A DNA stretch of 64,000 nucleotides. Origin: Deinococcus roseus. Lineage in GTDB: Bacteria > Deinococcota > Deinococci > Deinococcales > Deinococcaceae. Under the pieces are notes generated by a model that saw only the letters and a list, made by a program, of their open reading frames with translations, was not told the origin of the DNA and did no database searches. The stretch lies in the NCBI RefSeq assembly GCF_014646895.1, contig NZ_BMOD01000002.1:186001-250000 (forward strand), in the 5' to 3' direction. The position numbers and the translations under genes were made by a program. Shown in pieces: positions 7,936-17,233 of this stretch. Position 1 is the first letter of the stretch. Each line of letters opens with the position of its first letter.

Positions 7936-7963
7936 ACTATAACCCGTGTTTAGACAACTGCAA
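7936..7963 (-). promoter_or_regulatory. Leaderless promoter of the phosphoribosyltransferase gene
   Basis: On the minus strand, TTGCAG, a 16-nt spacer and TATAGT. The -10 ends 6 nt before ATG 7929. Confidence 0.65.
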
Positions 7964-8017
7964 GCCAGGTTCAATTGGATCCAATTTATAGCGGTAAAAA
8001 ATCCCTGATTCGCCCCA

Positions 8018-8047
8018 CAAAAAGTCGGGGAGCCCTGTGGACTCCCC
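8018..8047 (-). terminator. Rho-independent terminator of the GlsB-like gene
   Basis: On the minus strand, GGGGAG pairs with CTCCCC around a 9-nt loop, then GACTTTTT. Confidence 0.65.
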
Positions 8048-8143
8048 TGAAGCAGGCGACGAATTGTAAGTTCAAGTGTTCTGATGTGGGTCTTGAAGAC
8101 CTTGAGAAGTGTTGTGGTTCAGGTGTTGTTTCTGTCAGAAGGG

Positions 8144-8410
8144 TTATCTAAAGACGCGCAGGGCACGCAGGACCCAGATCAGGATCACAGCGCCCAGAAT
8201 GCCCCAGAAAATCCCGGCCAGGGAGAAAGCACCAGCAGTGGTGGCTCCACCGATGTGCAGCACGTCAGCGAAAATCCAGCGTCCCAGTGCAGCACCGATG
8301 ATCCCCACCAGAATGTTGGCAATCGCGCCCTGCTGGGCGTCGGTCCGCATCACGAGGCTTGCCAGCCAGCCAATCAGGGCACCTACCAAAATAGCAATGA
8401 TCCAATCCAT
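8144..8410 (-). CDS. GlsB/YeaQ/YmgE-type stress membrane protein
   Basis: 88 residues, three hydrophobic helices with the family pattern [11 protein letters not shown], then [12 protein letters not shown] and [19 protein letters not shown]. These transglycosylase-associated small membrane proteins are induced by stress in several bacteria; their mechanism is not established. The start has AGAGGAGG about 8 nt upstream. The promoter region holds nested palindromes at 8451-8494. Confidence 0.88.
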   Translation of the reverse strand: MDWIIAILVGALIGWLASLVMRTDAQQGAIANILVGIIGAALGRWIFADVLHIGGATTAGAFSLAGIFWGILGAVILIWVLRALRVFR

Positions 8411-8450
8411 AGTGATTACCTCCTCTAAGTAACTGCTGCAGATCTTTAAT

Positions 8451-8494
8451 TGTAAGATTTGTTATCTTGTTCTTTTCGACAAGATCACCTTACA
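8451..8494. promoter_or_regulatory. Nested inverted repeats in a divergent intergenic region
   Basis: TGTAAG (8451) pairs with CTTACA (8489). Inside them, AAGAT/ATCTT (8454, 8464) and ATCTTG/CAAGAT (8464, 8480) form alternative stems. A minus-strand TACAAT -10 (8448-8453) for the GlsB-like gene overlaps the first arm. Binding sites for a regulator of either divergent gene are likely. The rest of 8411-8727 is AT-rich leader without a gene. Confidence 0.45.
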
Positions 8495-8727
8495 CATAAC
8501 CCTGCTTCTGTCTTGAGTCGATCTCTCGCAGTTCTGAGTTTAGAATAGCAATCTTCTCTGAAAAACAATGCTCATTTTACTAAAGATCCCCTAAATTCTC
8601 TCACAAAAGGCATTTACACTGCACACATCCAGCTTCCTTGCATTAAATCAGCGAACAACTGAAGCCAAACTGAAAGCAGATGAGACAAATCCACCCCTCA
8701 TGCTTTAAGCTCAGGAGAGGAGACAGC

Positions 8728-9402
8728 ATGCAACGAATACTCACCATTGACGACGACCCGAGTTTGAGAAGCTTCCTGCGTCGCGGTCTAACTTACGAAG
8801 GTTTTCAGGTGCAGGTGGCCGCCTCTGGCGACGAAGGCCTCAAACTGATCCGCCAGCAGGCCCCCAACCTGGTGATTCTGGACGTGATGATGCCCGGCAT
8901 GGACGGCTTTCAGGTGCTGCGTGAACTCAGGGGCTCCCACCCCAAACTTCCCGTGATCATGCTGACCGCCAAAGACGAAGAAGGCTCCCAGGTGCAGGGC
9001 CTCAATGAAGGCGCAGACGATTATGTGGTCAAACCCATCAGCCTGGATGTGCTGCTGGCCCGCATCCGCGCAGTGCTGCGCAGACAGGGACTGCAGGTTT
9101 CACAGGTGCTGAAATTCCAGGACCTCACCATGGACCTGCAATCGTTCAGCGTCAAACGCGTGGACCGCACCGTTCCCCTCACCAACCTGGAATTCAAATT
9201 GCTGCAGGAGTTCATGGAGCAACCCGAACGGGTGATGAGCAAGAGCTACCTGCTCTCCCGGGTGTGGGGCAACCACAGCACCGCAGACCTGAACCTGGTC
9301 GAGGTCTACATCAAGCAACTCAGGCAGAAACTGGAAGCCAACGGCGAACAGCGCCTGATCCACACCATCCGTCACGTTGGCTACGTGATGCGCACCGTCT
9401 GA
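8728..9402 (+). CDS. OmpR/PhoB-family response regulator
   Basis: 224 residues. The receiver domain (about 1-120) has the acidic pocket Asp8-Asp9-Asp10, phospho-acceptor Asp52 in VILDVMMPG, the LTAKD segment and KP in VVKPISLD. The C-terminal winged helix includes LTNLEFKLLQEFM and VEVYIKQLRQKL. ATG 8728 has GGAGAGGAG about 7 nt upstream and gives the typical short N-terminus; an earlier in-frame ATG at 8680 lacks this. It lies upstream of a histidine kinase but a strong terminator separates them. They are the natural pair, though this is inferred from position. Confidence 0.93.
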   Translation: MQRILTIDDDPSLRSFLRRGLTYEGFQVQVAASGDEGLKLIRQQAPNLVILDVMMPGMDGFQVLRELRGSHPKLPVIMLTAKDEEGSQVQGLNEGADDYVVKPISLDVLLARIRAVLRRQGLQVSQVLKFQDLTMDLQSFSVKRVDRTVPLTNLEFKLLQEFMEQPERVMSKSYLLSRVWGNHSTADLNLVEVYIKQLRQKLEANGEQRLIHTIRHVGYVMRTV

Positions 9403-9467
9403 AAACATCTGGCCCCTGTTCTGCAGGATTCTGTCGGATTTCACACCATTTCAGGACATCTCTAAGG

Positions 9468-9506
9468 GGAGAAAGGAGGTTTTTCCTTTCTCCTTTTCTT
9501 TTTTCG
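9468..9506 (+). terminator. Strong terminator between response regulator and kinase
   Basis: GGAGAAAGGA pairs with TCCTTTCTCC, followed by TTTTCTTTTTT. Confidence 0.88.
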
Positions 9507-9521
9507 GGTTAAGCTAAAGGC

Positions 9522-9590
9522 ATGTGTTCTTTCCGTGACCGTCCTGATCTGCCCGTGTCTTTCCTCCGGGACCTTCAACAGGTAAGCTGA
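9522..9590 (+). CDS. Possible 22-residue leaderless leader peptide before the kinase
   Basis: ATG 9522 lies 6 nt after a TAAGCT hexamer (9510-9515). The frame runs 22 codons to a TGA at 9588. The same hexamer TAAGCT (9583-9588) recurs 6 nt before the kinase ATG at 9595 and overlaps this stop codon. The duplication of hexamer and spacing suggests two tandem leaderless promoters. Whether the peptide is made is unknown. Confidence 0.3.
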   Translation: MCSFRDRPDLPVSFLRDLQQVS

Positions 9591-9594
9591 AACC

Positions 9595-11652
9595 ATGGAC
9601 ATGGAAGGTCAACTCTGGGTGTTCAGGCAGCAGGAGGTCCTGCAGTACAGCCTGAGCTGGCTCAGGTGGTGGGCAGACAACCCCACCATCCTGACCCACA
9701 CCGATCTGATGTCCTGGCACACCTTGCTGTCTGCTGGGCAACTGGCCGTGGAACAGGACCGTCCGGTGAGTTTTCCCATGCTGCTGCAACTTCCAGGAGG
9801 CGGCAGGTGGGTGCAGTGCCGGGCCAGACGCCTGAATGAAACCGACTGGGAGGTGCTCAGCAAACTGGCCCCGGCAGGCGTGATGGACACAGCCTACAGT
9901 GTGCTGTACCACGCTCCAGTGGGTCTGGGGGTGCTGGACAAAGCCCTGAACCCCATCGAGACCAATCCCCGTCTGGAACAGATGCTGGTGATCCTGCGCA
10001 CCGACACCGGAGCCCAGTACACCTTCAGAACCTCCTGTGAGCGCACCCTCAACACCCGGCAGGACCAGCAGACCATCTTGCACCTCTCGGACCTGACCCT
10101 CACCATCAAAACCTTTCCGGTTCCCCTCCCTGAACTGCATGTGGGGGTGAGCATTCAGGATGTCACCGACCAGTTGCGCACCGCCTCTGCCCTGCAGGAA
10201 TCCCGCCAGAGTTTCCGCAGGCTGCTGGAAAACATCACCGACGCCGTGTTTGCCGTGGACCGGGAGCACAAATTTGTGTACCTGAATCCCCCGGTGGAAA
10301 AGCTGCTGGGCCGCTCAGGATCCGACATGATGGGCCGTCATTTGTGGACCGAATTCCCAGATCTGGCCGCGCATCCCATCTTCGGTCAGTACCAGCGCTC
10401 TCCCGACCACACCGAGAAAGTGGCCTTTGAAATGCACTTTGTGCAGCAGAACGTCTGGATGGAAGTGCGGGCCCACCCTTCCCGTGAAGGCCTGATCGTG
10501 TTCTTTCAGGATGTCACCGAACGCCACCTCGCAGATGCCCGCCTCAGACAGAGTGAGGAACGTTTCCGCAGCCTCTCCGAATCCAACCTGACCGGGGTGG
10601 TGTTCAGCCGCACCAATGGCAAACTGATCTACATCAACGATGCTTTCTGCCGCATCACCGGATATTCCCGCGAAGAGCTTTTCTTCATGGACTGGAACGA
10701 GCTCACCCCTGTGGAATGGGAAGGCGTGGAAGCCGAGGCCAGAGAACACCTCACCCTGTATGGCAGCATGCAGCCCTACCAGAAGGAGTTCTTCCACAAA
10801 TCAGGAGACCGCATCCCGGTGATGGTCAGCCCCACCCGTTTCACCGTGCAGGGCGAAGAACACTACGCAGCTTTCATTCTGGACCTCACCGAGATCAAAC
10901 GCACCGAACAGGCCCTGAGGGACAGTGAATCCCGCCTGCGCGGCATGATCGAGGTGCAAAAACGCTTTGTCTCGGATGCCAGCCACGAACTGCGTGCGCC
11001 CCTGACCGCCATTCAGGGCAACATCGAACTGCTCAAGAAATACCCCCGCATGCCTGCCGAGGACAAGCAGGAAGCCCTGGACGAAGCACAAAGAGAAGCC
11101 CAGCGTCTGGGCCGCCTGGTGTCTGATCTGCTGGCCCTGGCCCGCAGCGACGCTGGAGCACAACTGCGCCTGGGCATCGTGCGTCTGAAACCCCTGATCA
11201 TGCAGGCCTGGAGCGAAGCGCACCACCTGCTGAGAGGGCAACGCCTGATCCTCAGCGAAATCGATGACATCGAACTCGAAGGCAATGCAGACCGCCTGAA
11301 ACAGCTGCTGGTGATTTTGCTGGACAATGCCATCAAATACACCCTGGAAGACGGCAAGGTGGACCTCAGCCTGACCCGCAACCAGGCCCATGCCATCCTG
11401 AAGGTCAAAGACACCGGCATTGGCATTGCTGCAGAAGACCTGCCCCGGGTGTTTGACCGTTTCTACCGTGCAGACCCCTCCAGAACCCGCGATCAGGAAG
11501 ATCCAGGCGGTTCAGGACTCGGGCTGTCCATTGCCCACTGGATTGTGGAACAACACAAGGGCCACATCCGCCTGGAAAGCCAGCTGGGGGTGGGCACCAC
11601 CGTGATTGTGGAATTGCCCCTGTCGGTGCATCAGGAATCTGTGCGGGCCTGA
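9595..11652 (+). CDS. Multi-PAS sensor histidine kinase
   Basis: 685 residues with no membrane helix seen, so probably cytoplasmic. After a divergent N-terminal sensor part (1-205), two PAS domains are clear (about 206-315 and 320-440). The HisKA domain has FVSDASHELRAPLTA with phospho-acceptor His464. The HATPase domain has an N-box with Asn578 (LLDNAIKYT), G1 DTGIGI, F-box DLPRVFDRFYRAD and G2 GSGLGLSI. The likely partner is the response regulator 192 nt upstream. TAAGCT lies 6 nt before the ATG, so the kinase is probably expressed separately from a leaderless mRNA. Confidence 0.93.
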   Translation: MDMEGQLWVFRQQEVLQYSLSWLRWWADNPTILTHTDLMSWHTLLSAGQLAVEQDRPVSFPMLLQLPGGGRWVQCRARRLNETDWEVLSKLAPAGVMDTAYSVLYHAPVGLGVLDKALNPIETNPRLEQMLVILRTDTGAQYTFRTSCERTLNTRQDQQTILHLSDLTLTIKTFPVPLPELHVGVSIQDVTDQLRTASALQESRQSFRRLLENITDAVFAVDREHKFVYLNPPVEKLLGRSGSDMMGRHLWTEFPDLAAHPIFGQYQRSPDHTEKVAFEMHFVQQNVWMEVRAHPSREGLIVFFQDVTERHLADARLRQSEERFRSLSESNLTGVVFSRTNGKLIYINDAFCRITGYSREELFFMDWNELTPVEWEGVEAEAREHLTLYGSMQPYQKEFFHKSGDRIPVMVSPTRFTVQGEEHYAAFILDLTEIKRTEQALRDSESRLRGMIEVQKRFVSDASHELRAPLTAIQGNIELLKKYPRMPAEDKQEALDEAQREAQRLGRLVSDLLALARSDAGAQLRLGIVRLKPLIMQAWSEAHHLLRGQRLILSEIDDIELEGNADRLKQLLVILLDNAIKYTLEDGKVDLSLTRNQAHAILKVKDTGIGIAAEDLPRVFDRFYRADPSRTRDQEDPGGSGLGLSIAHWIVEQHKGHIRLESQLGVGTTVIVELPLSVHQESVRA

Positions 11653-11708
11653 CCTGTCTCCGCCTGCCAATCCCAACTTCAAGCCCCTTTGCAACCTCCC
11701 TCGAAGGG

Positions 11709-11714
11709 TAAAAT
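11709..11714 (+). promoter_or_regulatory. -10 hexamer of mqnD, leaderless layout
   Basis: TAAAAT ends 7 nt before ATG 11722. Confidence 0.55.
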
Positions 11715-11721
11715 GGGCTCC

Positions 11722-12537
11722 ATGCTTGAGCTTGGTTACAGTTTCTGTCCCAATGACACTTTCATCTTCTATGCCCTGACCCACGGCAGAATTCACACCC
11801 CCCAGCCTGTGCAGGAAGTGCTGGAGGATGTGGAGACCCTCAACCAGTGGGCCCTGCAAAGCAGATTGCAGATCACCAAAATCAGTTATCGGGCCTATGC
11901 AGAGGTGCGTGACCAGTACGTGGCCCTGCGTGCTGGAGGAGCACTGGGACGGGGGGTTGGCCCCTTGATTGTCAGCAAAACGGCCCTGCAAAACCTGAAC
12001 GGCAAAACCATCGCCTCTCCGGGAGCCCTCACCACAGCAGAAAGCCTGCTGAAACTTTACGCCCCGGAAGCCCGCATCGTGCGCAAAAGGTACGACCAGA
12101 TCATGCCTGCAGTGCAATCGGGCGAGATTGATGCTGGCCTGATCATCCATGAGAGCCGTTTCACCTATCCGGATTACGGCCTGCAAAAACACCTGGACCT
12201 GGGCGCATGGTGGGAGGAGAAAACCGGTCTTCCCCTCCCCCTCGGAGCCATTCTGGTGCGTCGGGATCTGCCACTGGACCTTCAAAAGCAGCTCAATCAG
12301 GCGGTGCGCAGCAGTCTGGAATACGCCTATGTCCATCCCCAGGAACCCAGAGCCTACATCCGGCAACACGCCCTGGAAATGAGCGATCAGGTGATGCAGG
12401 CCCACATTGATCTGTACGTCAATCCTTTTTCGCTGGATGTGGGCGAAGATGGAGAAAAAGCCGTGCGTGAACTGTTTGGCAGACTGGAAAAGGCGGGGAT
12501 CATTCAGAAGTCGGATTTGCCGTTGTTCGTGGGGTAG
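11722..12537 (+). CDS. mqnD: 1,4-dihydroxy-6-naphthoate synthase (futalosine pathway)
   Basis: 271 residues with the MqnD signature at the N-terminus (LGYSFCPNDTFIFYAL) and the periplasmic-binding-protein-like fold typical of MqnA/MqnD. The enzyme converts cyclic dehypoxanthinyl futalosine to 1,4-dihydroxy-6-naphthoate for menaquinone synthesis. The start 7 nt after TAAAAT is preferred over an in-frame ATG 33 nt earlier. The last codons and the TAG stop lie inside the left end of a repeat element (GGGGTAGACCCC). mqnB of the same pathway lies convergently just beyond. Confidence 0.93.
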   Translation: MLELGYSFCPNDTFIFYALTHGRIHTPQPVQEVLEDVETLNQWALQSRLQITKISYRAYAEVRDQYVALRAGGALGRGVGPLIVSKTALQNLNGKTIASPGALTTAESLLKLYAPEARIVRKRYDQIMPAVQSGEIDAGLIIHESRFTYPDYGLQKHLDLGAWWEEKTGLPLPLGAILVRRDLPLDLQKQLNQAVRSSLEYAYVHPQEPRAYIRQHALEMSDQVMQAHIDLYVNPFSLDVGEDGEKAVRELFGRLEKAGIIQKSDLPLFVG

Positions 12538-12672
12538 ACCCCACCACGAGCTACGCTCGGTCCTCCCCTACAGAGGGGAGGACATCCCTCCTTGACCTTC
12601 GCTGCTGCTTTCAGCAGATCCTCTCCCTGAGGGAGAGGAAAGCGAAGCGCAAGCAAGCGAGGTGAGGGTCAA
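12533..12672. repeat. Structured repeat element between mqnD and mqnB (GGGTAGACCCC end)
   Basis: About 140 bp filling the whole gap between two convergent genes. It holds three strong hairpins: TCCTCCCCT/AGGGGAGGA (12561-12582), CTGCT/AGCAG (12604-12616) and CCTCTCCC/GGGAGAGG (12620-12638). It also holds CTTCGCT-type inverted motifs. Its left end supplies the mqnD TAG and its right end overlaps the mqnB TGA. The left end resembles both ends of the element at 18643-18850. Confidence 0.6.
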
Positions 12673-13289
12673 AAAGCAACCCCTTCCAGAACATCTCTGC
12701 AGGCTTTCAGGGCCAGGGGGATGTTCCAGCTTTCCCGGTCTCTGGGGCCAACCATGTTGCTGATGCCGCGCACTTCCAGCACGGGGAGGTCCAGCCTCAG
12801 GCCTGCCAGGGCAACACCTGCCCCTTCCATGCCTTCGGTGAGGGCTTCTGGGTAGCAGTTCTGCAGTTTTTCCAGGGTGTGTTTTGTGCCTGTCACGGTG
12901 TCCAGGGTCAGCATTTCTCCGGTCTGCACCCCCAACCGCTGGGCCAGATCCTGTGCACCTTCCCAGACAGGAAGCTGGTTGAACAGTTCTCCCTGTAGGG
13001 GGAATCCCAGGGCACGCAAATCCAGAAAGCCTCCATCGTGGTTTTCGGCTCCCACACAGGCGTAAGTGATCTGGCTGGACAGGGCCACATCTCCAATGTT
13101 GAGGCCCTTGCCCGGAAAAGCTCCAGCAATTCCAGCATTGATGATGAGGTCTGGTCTGGATGCACCAGCAGCTTGCAGGGTGGTGAGGGCAGCATTGACG
13201 GCTCCAATGCCGCTGACGGCAACTTCCAGGCCCAGTGCCCCAAAAAACAGGGCTTCTCCTTCGGTGGCAACAATGAGCAGGATCTGCAT
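12669..13289 (-). CDS. mqnB: Futalosine hydrolase
   Basis: 206 residues of the nucleoside phosphorylase/MTA-SAH nucleosidase fold. The N-terminal LLIVATEGEA, the NAGIAGAF loop, and GMEGAGVAL followed by VRGISNMVG fit MqnB, which removes hypoxanthine from futalosine. Together with mqnD this marks the futalosine route to menaquinone. The start codon is 1 nt beyond the stop of the SpoIIM-like gene upstream, so the two are cotranscribed. Confidence 0.9.
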   Translation of the reverse strand: MQILLIVATEGEALFFGALGLEVAVSGIGAVNAALTTLQAAGASRPDLIINAGIAGAFPGKGLNIGDVALSSQITYACVGAENHDGGFLDLRALGFPLQGELFNQLPVWEGAQDLAQRLGVQTGEMLTLDTVTGTKHTLEKLQNCYPEALTEGMEGAGVALAGLRLDLPVLEVRGISNMVGPRDRESWNIPLALKACRDVLEGVAF

Positions 13290-13290
13290 G

Positions 13291-14343
13291 TCAGCCTCTG
13301 GGCACCAGGTACAGCAGTTCGATGGCCTCGTACCAGTTGCCCAGCATCAGGAACACCAGGGCGACCAGCAGGCTCAGGGGGTAATCTTTCATGGCTTTTC
13401 CAAACCCTTCCTTGAAGATGCGGACCACCGTGACCATGGCAAAAGAGGCCACAAAAACGTAGCCCTGCAATTCCAGCACCATCACCGGAATGTGCGGCAC
13501 AAAATGCGAGGTGGGAATCAGGGCCGGAGACAGGCCAAGCCCCAGCACCAGAAAACGGAACAGGTTGAAAAGCACCGCTGGAACGCCAAGCAGCAAACCG
13601 GGCAGGAAGGTGGTCAGCACAGCCCCACTGATGAAATTCCACAGGGTGATGGCGGTGGCAAGGCTCAGCACTCCTGTTCCCACAAATTGCTGGATGCCTG
13701 TGGAGCTCAGGTTGGAGTTCAGGTAGCCTTGCAGTTCACGGGCAAATTCCAGGTCCTGGTAGGCCACACTGAGCCCCAGCACAAAACCGCCATACAGGAT
13801 GACCTGGGTGGTCCAGAACACCACCCGGTAAGGCGGGCTGAGGGCAATCTTCCAGGCCCGTACAAATCCCCTTCTGATGGGTGTGGGAAACAGCAGTCCC
13901 AGCAACACCACTGCAGTGAGCAGGGTGAACAGCCAGGAGAAGATGGGGGCTTTCAACCAGGAGGGAATGCCCACGTTTTGCAGGGAGGTGTGCACGCTGT
14001 GGGCCACCCAGCGGCCTGAAACCTGCTGCACCTCCACCTGAACTGTTCCCTTGACGGAACCCTCCAAAGGATAAACGTAGTATTCACGGGCGTTCTGGGC
14101 GGCCAGAAATTTGCCCTGCTCCGGGTCCATTTTGTCTGCGAGCACGGACTGCTGAAACTTCAGGAAGTGCAGCAGGGCCTCTCTGGGATTCTGCATTTCT
14201 GCTGTGGACAGTTTGTATTTGCCTTTCACCCAGTCCTGCACCGCCTGGTCTGCGGTCTGCCGGGCTTCCGGGGTCTGGGCCAGGGCCAGCGGGCACAGCA
14301 AGGCCCACAGCACCGCCATGAAGCGTAAAAAGGAGGGGGTCAT
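13291..14343 (-). CDS. SpoIIM-like (DUF95) integral membrane protein with signal peptide
   Basis: 350 residues. A signal peptide (about 1-25, ending ALAQT) precedes a soluble extracytoplasmic region to about 130. Some five membrane helices follow, with a SpoIIM/DUF95-like part near the end (LLGVPAVLFNLFRFLVLGLGL, then HFVPHIPVMVLELQGY). SpoIIM takes part in septal peptidoglycan remodelling in sporulating bacteria; this organism group does not sporulate, so the role is unknown. The start at 14343 is chosen to expose the signal peptide; an upstream in-frame extension runs into the pyrE terminator. Coupled to mqnB. Confidence 0.65.
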   Translation of the reverse strand: MTPSFLRFMAVLWALLCPLALAQTPEARQTADQAVQDWVKGKYKLSTAEMQNPREALLHFLKFQQSVLADKMDPEQGKFLAAQNAREYYVYPLEGSVKGTVQVEVQQVSGRWVAHSVHTSLQNVGIPSWLKAPIFSWLFTLLTAVVLLGLLFPTPIRRGFVRAWKIALSPPYRVVFWTTQVILYGGFVLGLSVAYQDLEFARELQGYLNSNLSSTGIQQFVGTGVLSLATAITLWNFISGAVLTTFLPGLLLGVPAVLFNLFRFLVLGLGLSPALIPTSHFVPHIPVMVLELQGYVFVASFAMVTVVRIFKEGFGKAMKDYPLSLLVALVFLMLGNWYEAIELLYLVPRG

Positions 14344-14363
14344 GTGAGGTATTGTGTCACAAC

Positions 14364-14398
14364 AAAAAAATGGATCATGAAAGCCATGATCCATTTTT
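14364..14398 (-). terminator. Bidirectional terminator after pyrE
   Basis: TGGATCATG and CATGATCCA form a perfect 9-bp stem flanked by A-tract and T-tract. It acts after pyrE on the minus strand. Confidence 0.85.
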
Positions 14399-14423
14399 GG
14401 GTCCATCCAGGCCCAGTCCGGGT

Positions 14424-14990
14424 TCAGATTTCCTGCAGGGGCCTTTCGGAGAGCCAGTCCGGCAGGCTGTCGGGCAGGTAGGTGTCGAAGTAAAGCTGGG
14501 TCAGGGACACCACTTTGTGGCCTTCCAGCAGGTCTTCGGGGTTCTTGCGGCGGTCAATGATGCAGGCGATGCCCAGACATTTCGCACCCATTTTTTCAGC
14601 AGCCTGCACGGCTTTCAGCACGCTGCCTCCGGTGGTGATCACATCTTCCACGGCCACGAAACTCTGGTTGCTCAGGCTCTCTCCGAAGGCTTCGCGGATT
14701 TTCATGCCGCCCTGTCCGTCTTTTTCAGCGAAAATGGCGCGGGTGCCCATTGGCCTGGCGGTCACGTAAGCCAGCACCACCCCACCCATGGCCGGGCCAA
14801 TCACGAAATCGGGACGCCAGCCAGCATCGCGCACGTGCCTCCCCAGGTCCTCACCAAACTGGTCTGCGGCAACCGGGTGTTGCAGCACGGTGGTGGATTG
14901 CAGGAAATAGGGGGAATGCCGTCCTGAAGCAAGCAAAAAATGCCCTTCATGGAACGCGCCGTAGTACTTGTAGGTTTGCAAGACGTCCAT
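14424..14990 (-). CDS. pyrE: Orotate phosphoribosyltransferase
   Basis: 188 residues. The PRPP loop FVAVEDVITTGGS and the dimer-loop region FAEKDGQGG identify PyrE, which makes OMP from orotate and PRPP in pyrimidine synthesis. The N-terminus LLASGRHSPYFLQ binds orotate. On its strand TAGAAT (14997-15002) lies 6 nt before ATG 14990, so it is probably leaderless. Not in a pyr operon here. Confidence 0.95.
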   Translation of the reverse strand: MDVLQTYKYYGAFHEGHFLLASGRHSPYFLQSTTVLQHPVAADQFGEDLGRHVRDAGWRPDFVIGPAMGGVVLAYVTARPMGTRAIFAEKDGQGGMKIREAFGESLSNQSFVAVEDVITTGGSVLKAVQAAEKMGAKCLGIACIIDRRKNPEDLLEGHKVVSLTQLYFDTYLPDSLPDWLSERPLQEI

Positions 14991-15162
14991 GCGTCCATTC
15001 TAACCATCAAGGGTTGCAGAAAGCAGACTCGTGCAGGCAAATCTGTGGTTTTTCGTACAGCAGGGGTTTTCCCTGAAAAAATTGGTGTCTTCTGGACACC
15101 GGTGTACACGGGTGTGTTTTGTTGCCATCTTTCTCCTCTGCTGACTTGGTATAAAGGCGTTG

Positions 15163-16095
15163 ATGAATCCTGAAGATGTCAAAACCTTCTTTCGCAAACA
15201 CTGGACCGTTCGCAACTACCAGCCTTTTCAGCTTCCAGAAGAACATCTGGATGCCATTCTTTATGCTGCCCAGCGGGCTCCCACCGATGCCACGGCCCAG
15301 ATGTACACCTTCATTCGCCTGACCGATCCTGTCTTAAAACAGCAGATGGGTGAACTCACCAGAAATGCCCACATGGGCACCGCCAGCGAGAGTTTCGTGA
15401 TCTGTGCAGACATCCACCGCCTGAACAGCCTGCTGGAGTTTCGGGGCTACACCCCCGGAGATTATCCTGCTGTGGCAGTACATTTTGCTGTGGGTGACGC
15501 TGTGATGGCCGCCCAGAACATGCTGATTGCCGCAGAAATGCTGGGTTACATGGGCTGCTGGATTGGCGGGGTGATGAATGCCCTTCCACAGATTCAGCAG
15601 CTCCTCAAGCTGCCCAGAGGGGTGTTTCCTTTTGCGGCCCTGACCATTGGGGTGCCTGCGGAGGAGCATAAACTGCGCCCCAGATTGGACCGTGCCCTGG
15701 TGATCCATGAGAACAGCTATCAGGACCCCACCCCGGAAGCGCTGGATCAGGCCTATCAGGAAATGGCGGCCATCACCTCCCGGGGAGACTGGGGTCTCAG
15801 CCTCAGCAGGTACTTTGCAAAAGGCGGATCCATGGAAATCAGAGAAGGCCACCTGAGGGACTTGCTGGCCCAGCAGGGCTTTGACCATGTGCAGCCCAGA
15901 AACAACCTTGACGCCGATGCTGTGTTCCAGCAGGCCGTGCAGGCAGGTTTCCCTGAACTGGTGGTGCGCCAGAAAGCGGCAGGTCTGGAAGCCTGGCTGG
16001 ACCAGGGTCATCTGGCCTACCGTGGTGATGGAACCAGCCTGACCGAAGCCCTGAAGAATGCTTTAATGGAAGCACTGAAGGAGCACGCTGAATGA
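15163..16095 (+). CDS. Nitroreductase-family FMN oxidoreductase (NfsA-like)
   Basis: 310 residues. The first 200 form the nitroreductase fold, with [14 protein letters not shown] at the start, [14 protein letters not shown] and [12 protein letters not shown]. The last 100 residues (from about 205) are a helical extension not typical of short nitroreductases. TATAAA lies 7 nt before ATG 15163 (a TTG precedes it directly). The stop overlaps rmlA by 4 nt, so translation is coupled, although no shared pathway is obvious. Substrate unknown. Confidence 0.8.
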   Translation: MNPEDVKTFFRKHWTVRNYQPFQLPEEHLDAILYAAQRAPTDATAQMYTFIRLTDPVLKQQMGELTRNAHMGTASESFVICADIHRLNSLLEFRGYTPGDYPAVAVHFAVGDAVMAAQNMLIAAEMLGYMGCWIGGVMNALPQIQQLLKLPRGVFPFAALTIGVPAEEHKLRPRLDRALVIHENSYQDPTPEALDQAYQEMAAITSRGDWGLSLSRYFAKGGSMEIREGHLRDLLAQQGFDHVQPRNNLDADAVFQQAVQAGFPELVVRQKAAGLEAWLDQGHLAYRGDGTSLTEALKNALMEALKEHAE

Positions 16096-17159
16096 AAGCC
16101 ATTATTCCTGCTGCCGGTCTGGGCACCCGACTTCGCCCCCTCACTTACACAAGACCCAAACCGGTTCTGAAAGTTGCCAACAAACCCATCATTCTTTTCG
16201 CCATTGAAAACCTGCTGGCTGCAGGCATTTCGGACATTGGCATCATCGTTTCGGGCCTGACCCGCAAGGACATCGAGGAGGCCATCAACGGCACCCCCGG
16301 CGTCAACATCACCTACATCCACCAGGGGGAAACCCTGGGGCTGGGCCACGCAGTCAAAATGGCCAAGGAATTTGTGGGAGACGACGATTTCTGTGTGTAC
16401 CTTGGAGACAACCTTTTTGGAAACGGCATCACCTCTTATGTGGAGCGTTTTCAGGAAACCGGAGCAGATGCAGTGATTGCCCTGGTGGAGGTTGAAAACC
16501 CGAGTTCCTTCGGTGTAGCAGTGCTGAACGAAGAAGGGCAGATCACCCAGCTGATCGAGAAGCCCAAGGATCCACCCAGCAATCTGGCGGTGGCCGGGGT
16601 CTACTGCTTCAAACCGGGCATCATGAACATCCTGGAAAACCTCAAGCCTTCTGCCCGTGGCGAGTACGAGATCACCGATGCCATTGCCGAACTGATCCAT
16701 TCGGGCCAGACCGTGATTGGTGAACGGGTGCAGGGCTGGTGGAAAGACACCGGAAAACCCTACGATCTGATCGATGCCAACCGCCTGCTGCTGGAAGACC
16801 TGGAACCCCGCATGGATGGCGAGGTCGTCGAATCGCGCATCACGGGTCGGGTGGTGATCGAGGAAGGCGCGATGGTGAAAAACAGCATCGTCATGGGTCC
16901 AGCCCTGATCGGCAAGGATGTGGTCATCGAGAACGCCTATGTGGGGCCGTTCACCAGCATCGGGCGCAAGAGCCGCATCTGCAATTCAGAGGTGGAATAC
17001 AGCGTGATCGATGCTGAAGTGGTGATTGAGAACGTGGATGTGCGCTTGCAGGAATGCCTGCTGGGCCTGAGGGCACAGATCAAGGGCAAAACTGGGGTGC
17101 CCCGTGCCCACCGGTTCATCCTGTCGGATGCCAGTGTGCTGGACCTCAGCGTGCAGTGA
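16092..17159 (+). CDS. rmlA: Glucose-1-phosphate thymidylyltransferase, long form
   Basis: 355 residues. The nucleotidyltransferase domain (1-235) has the signature [19 protein letters not shown] and the metal site in YLGDNLF. A C-terminal left-handed beta helix (about 245-355) is seen in hexapeptide-like steps ([25 protein letters not shown]). This is the rmlA-long class, which makes dTDP-sugars for surface polysaccharide. Coupled to the nitroreductase gene by ATGA. It ends 74 nt before the next gene with no obvious terminator. Confidence 0.92.
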   Translation: MKAIIPAAGLGTRLRPLTYTRPKPVLKVANKPIILFAIENLLAAGISDIGIIVSGLTRKDIEEAINGTPGVNITYIHQGETLGLGHAVKMAKEFVGDDDFCVYLGDNLFGNGITSYVERFQETGADAVIALVEVENPSSFGVAVLNEEGQITQLIEKPKDPPSNLAVAGVYCFKPGIMNILENLKPSARGEYEITDAIAELIHSGQTVIGERVQGWWKDTGKPYDLIDANRLLLEDLEPRMDGEVVESRITGRVVIEEGAMVKNSIVMGPALIGKDVVIENAYVGPFTSIGRKSRICNSEVEYSVIDAEVVIENVDVRLQECLLGLRAQIKGKTGVPRAHRFILSDASVLDLSVQ

Positions 17160-17221
17160 TCTGACTCCAGGGTTCAACAAACAATTCATCATAAAAGCAC
17201 ATTCCTTGAGTGTGGTTGTGT

Positions 17222-17227
17222 TAAGAT
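17222..17227 (+). promoter_or_regulatory. -10 hexamer, leaderless layout
   Basis: TAAGAT ends 6 nt before ATG 17234. Confidence 0.5.
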
Positions 17228-17233
17228 ATTTGC

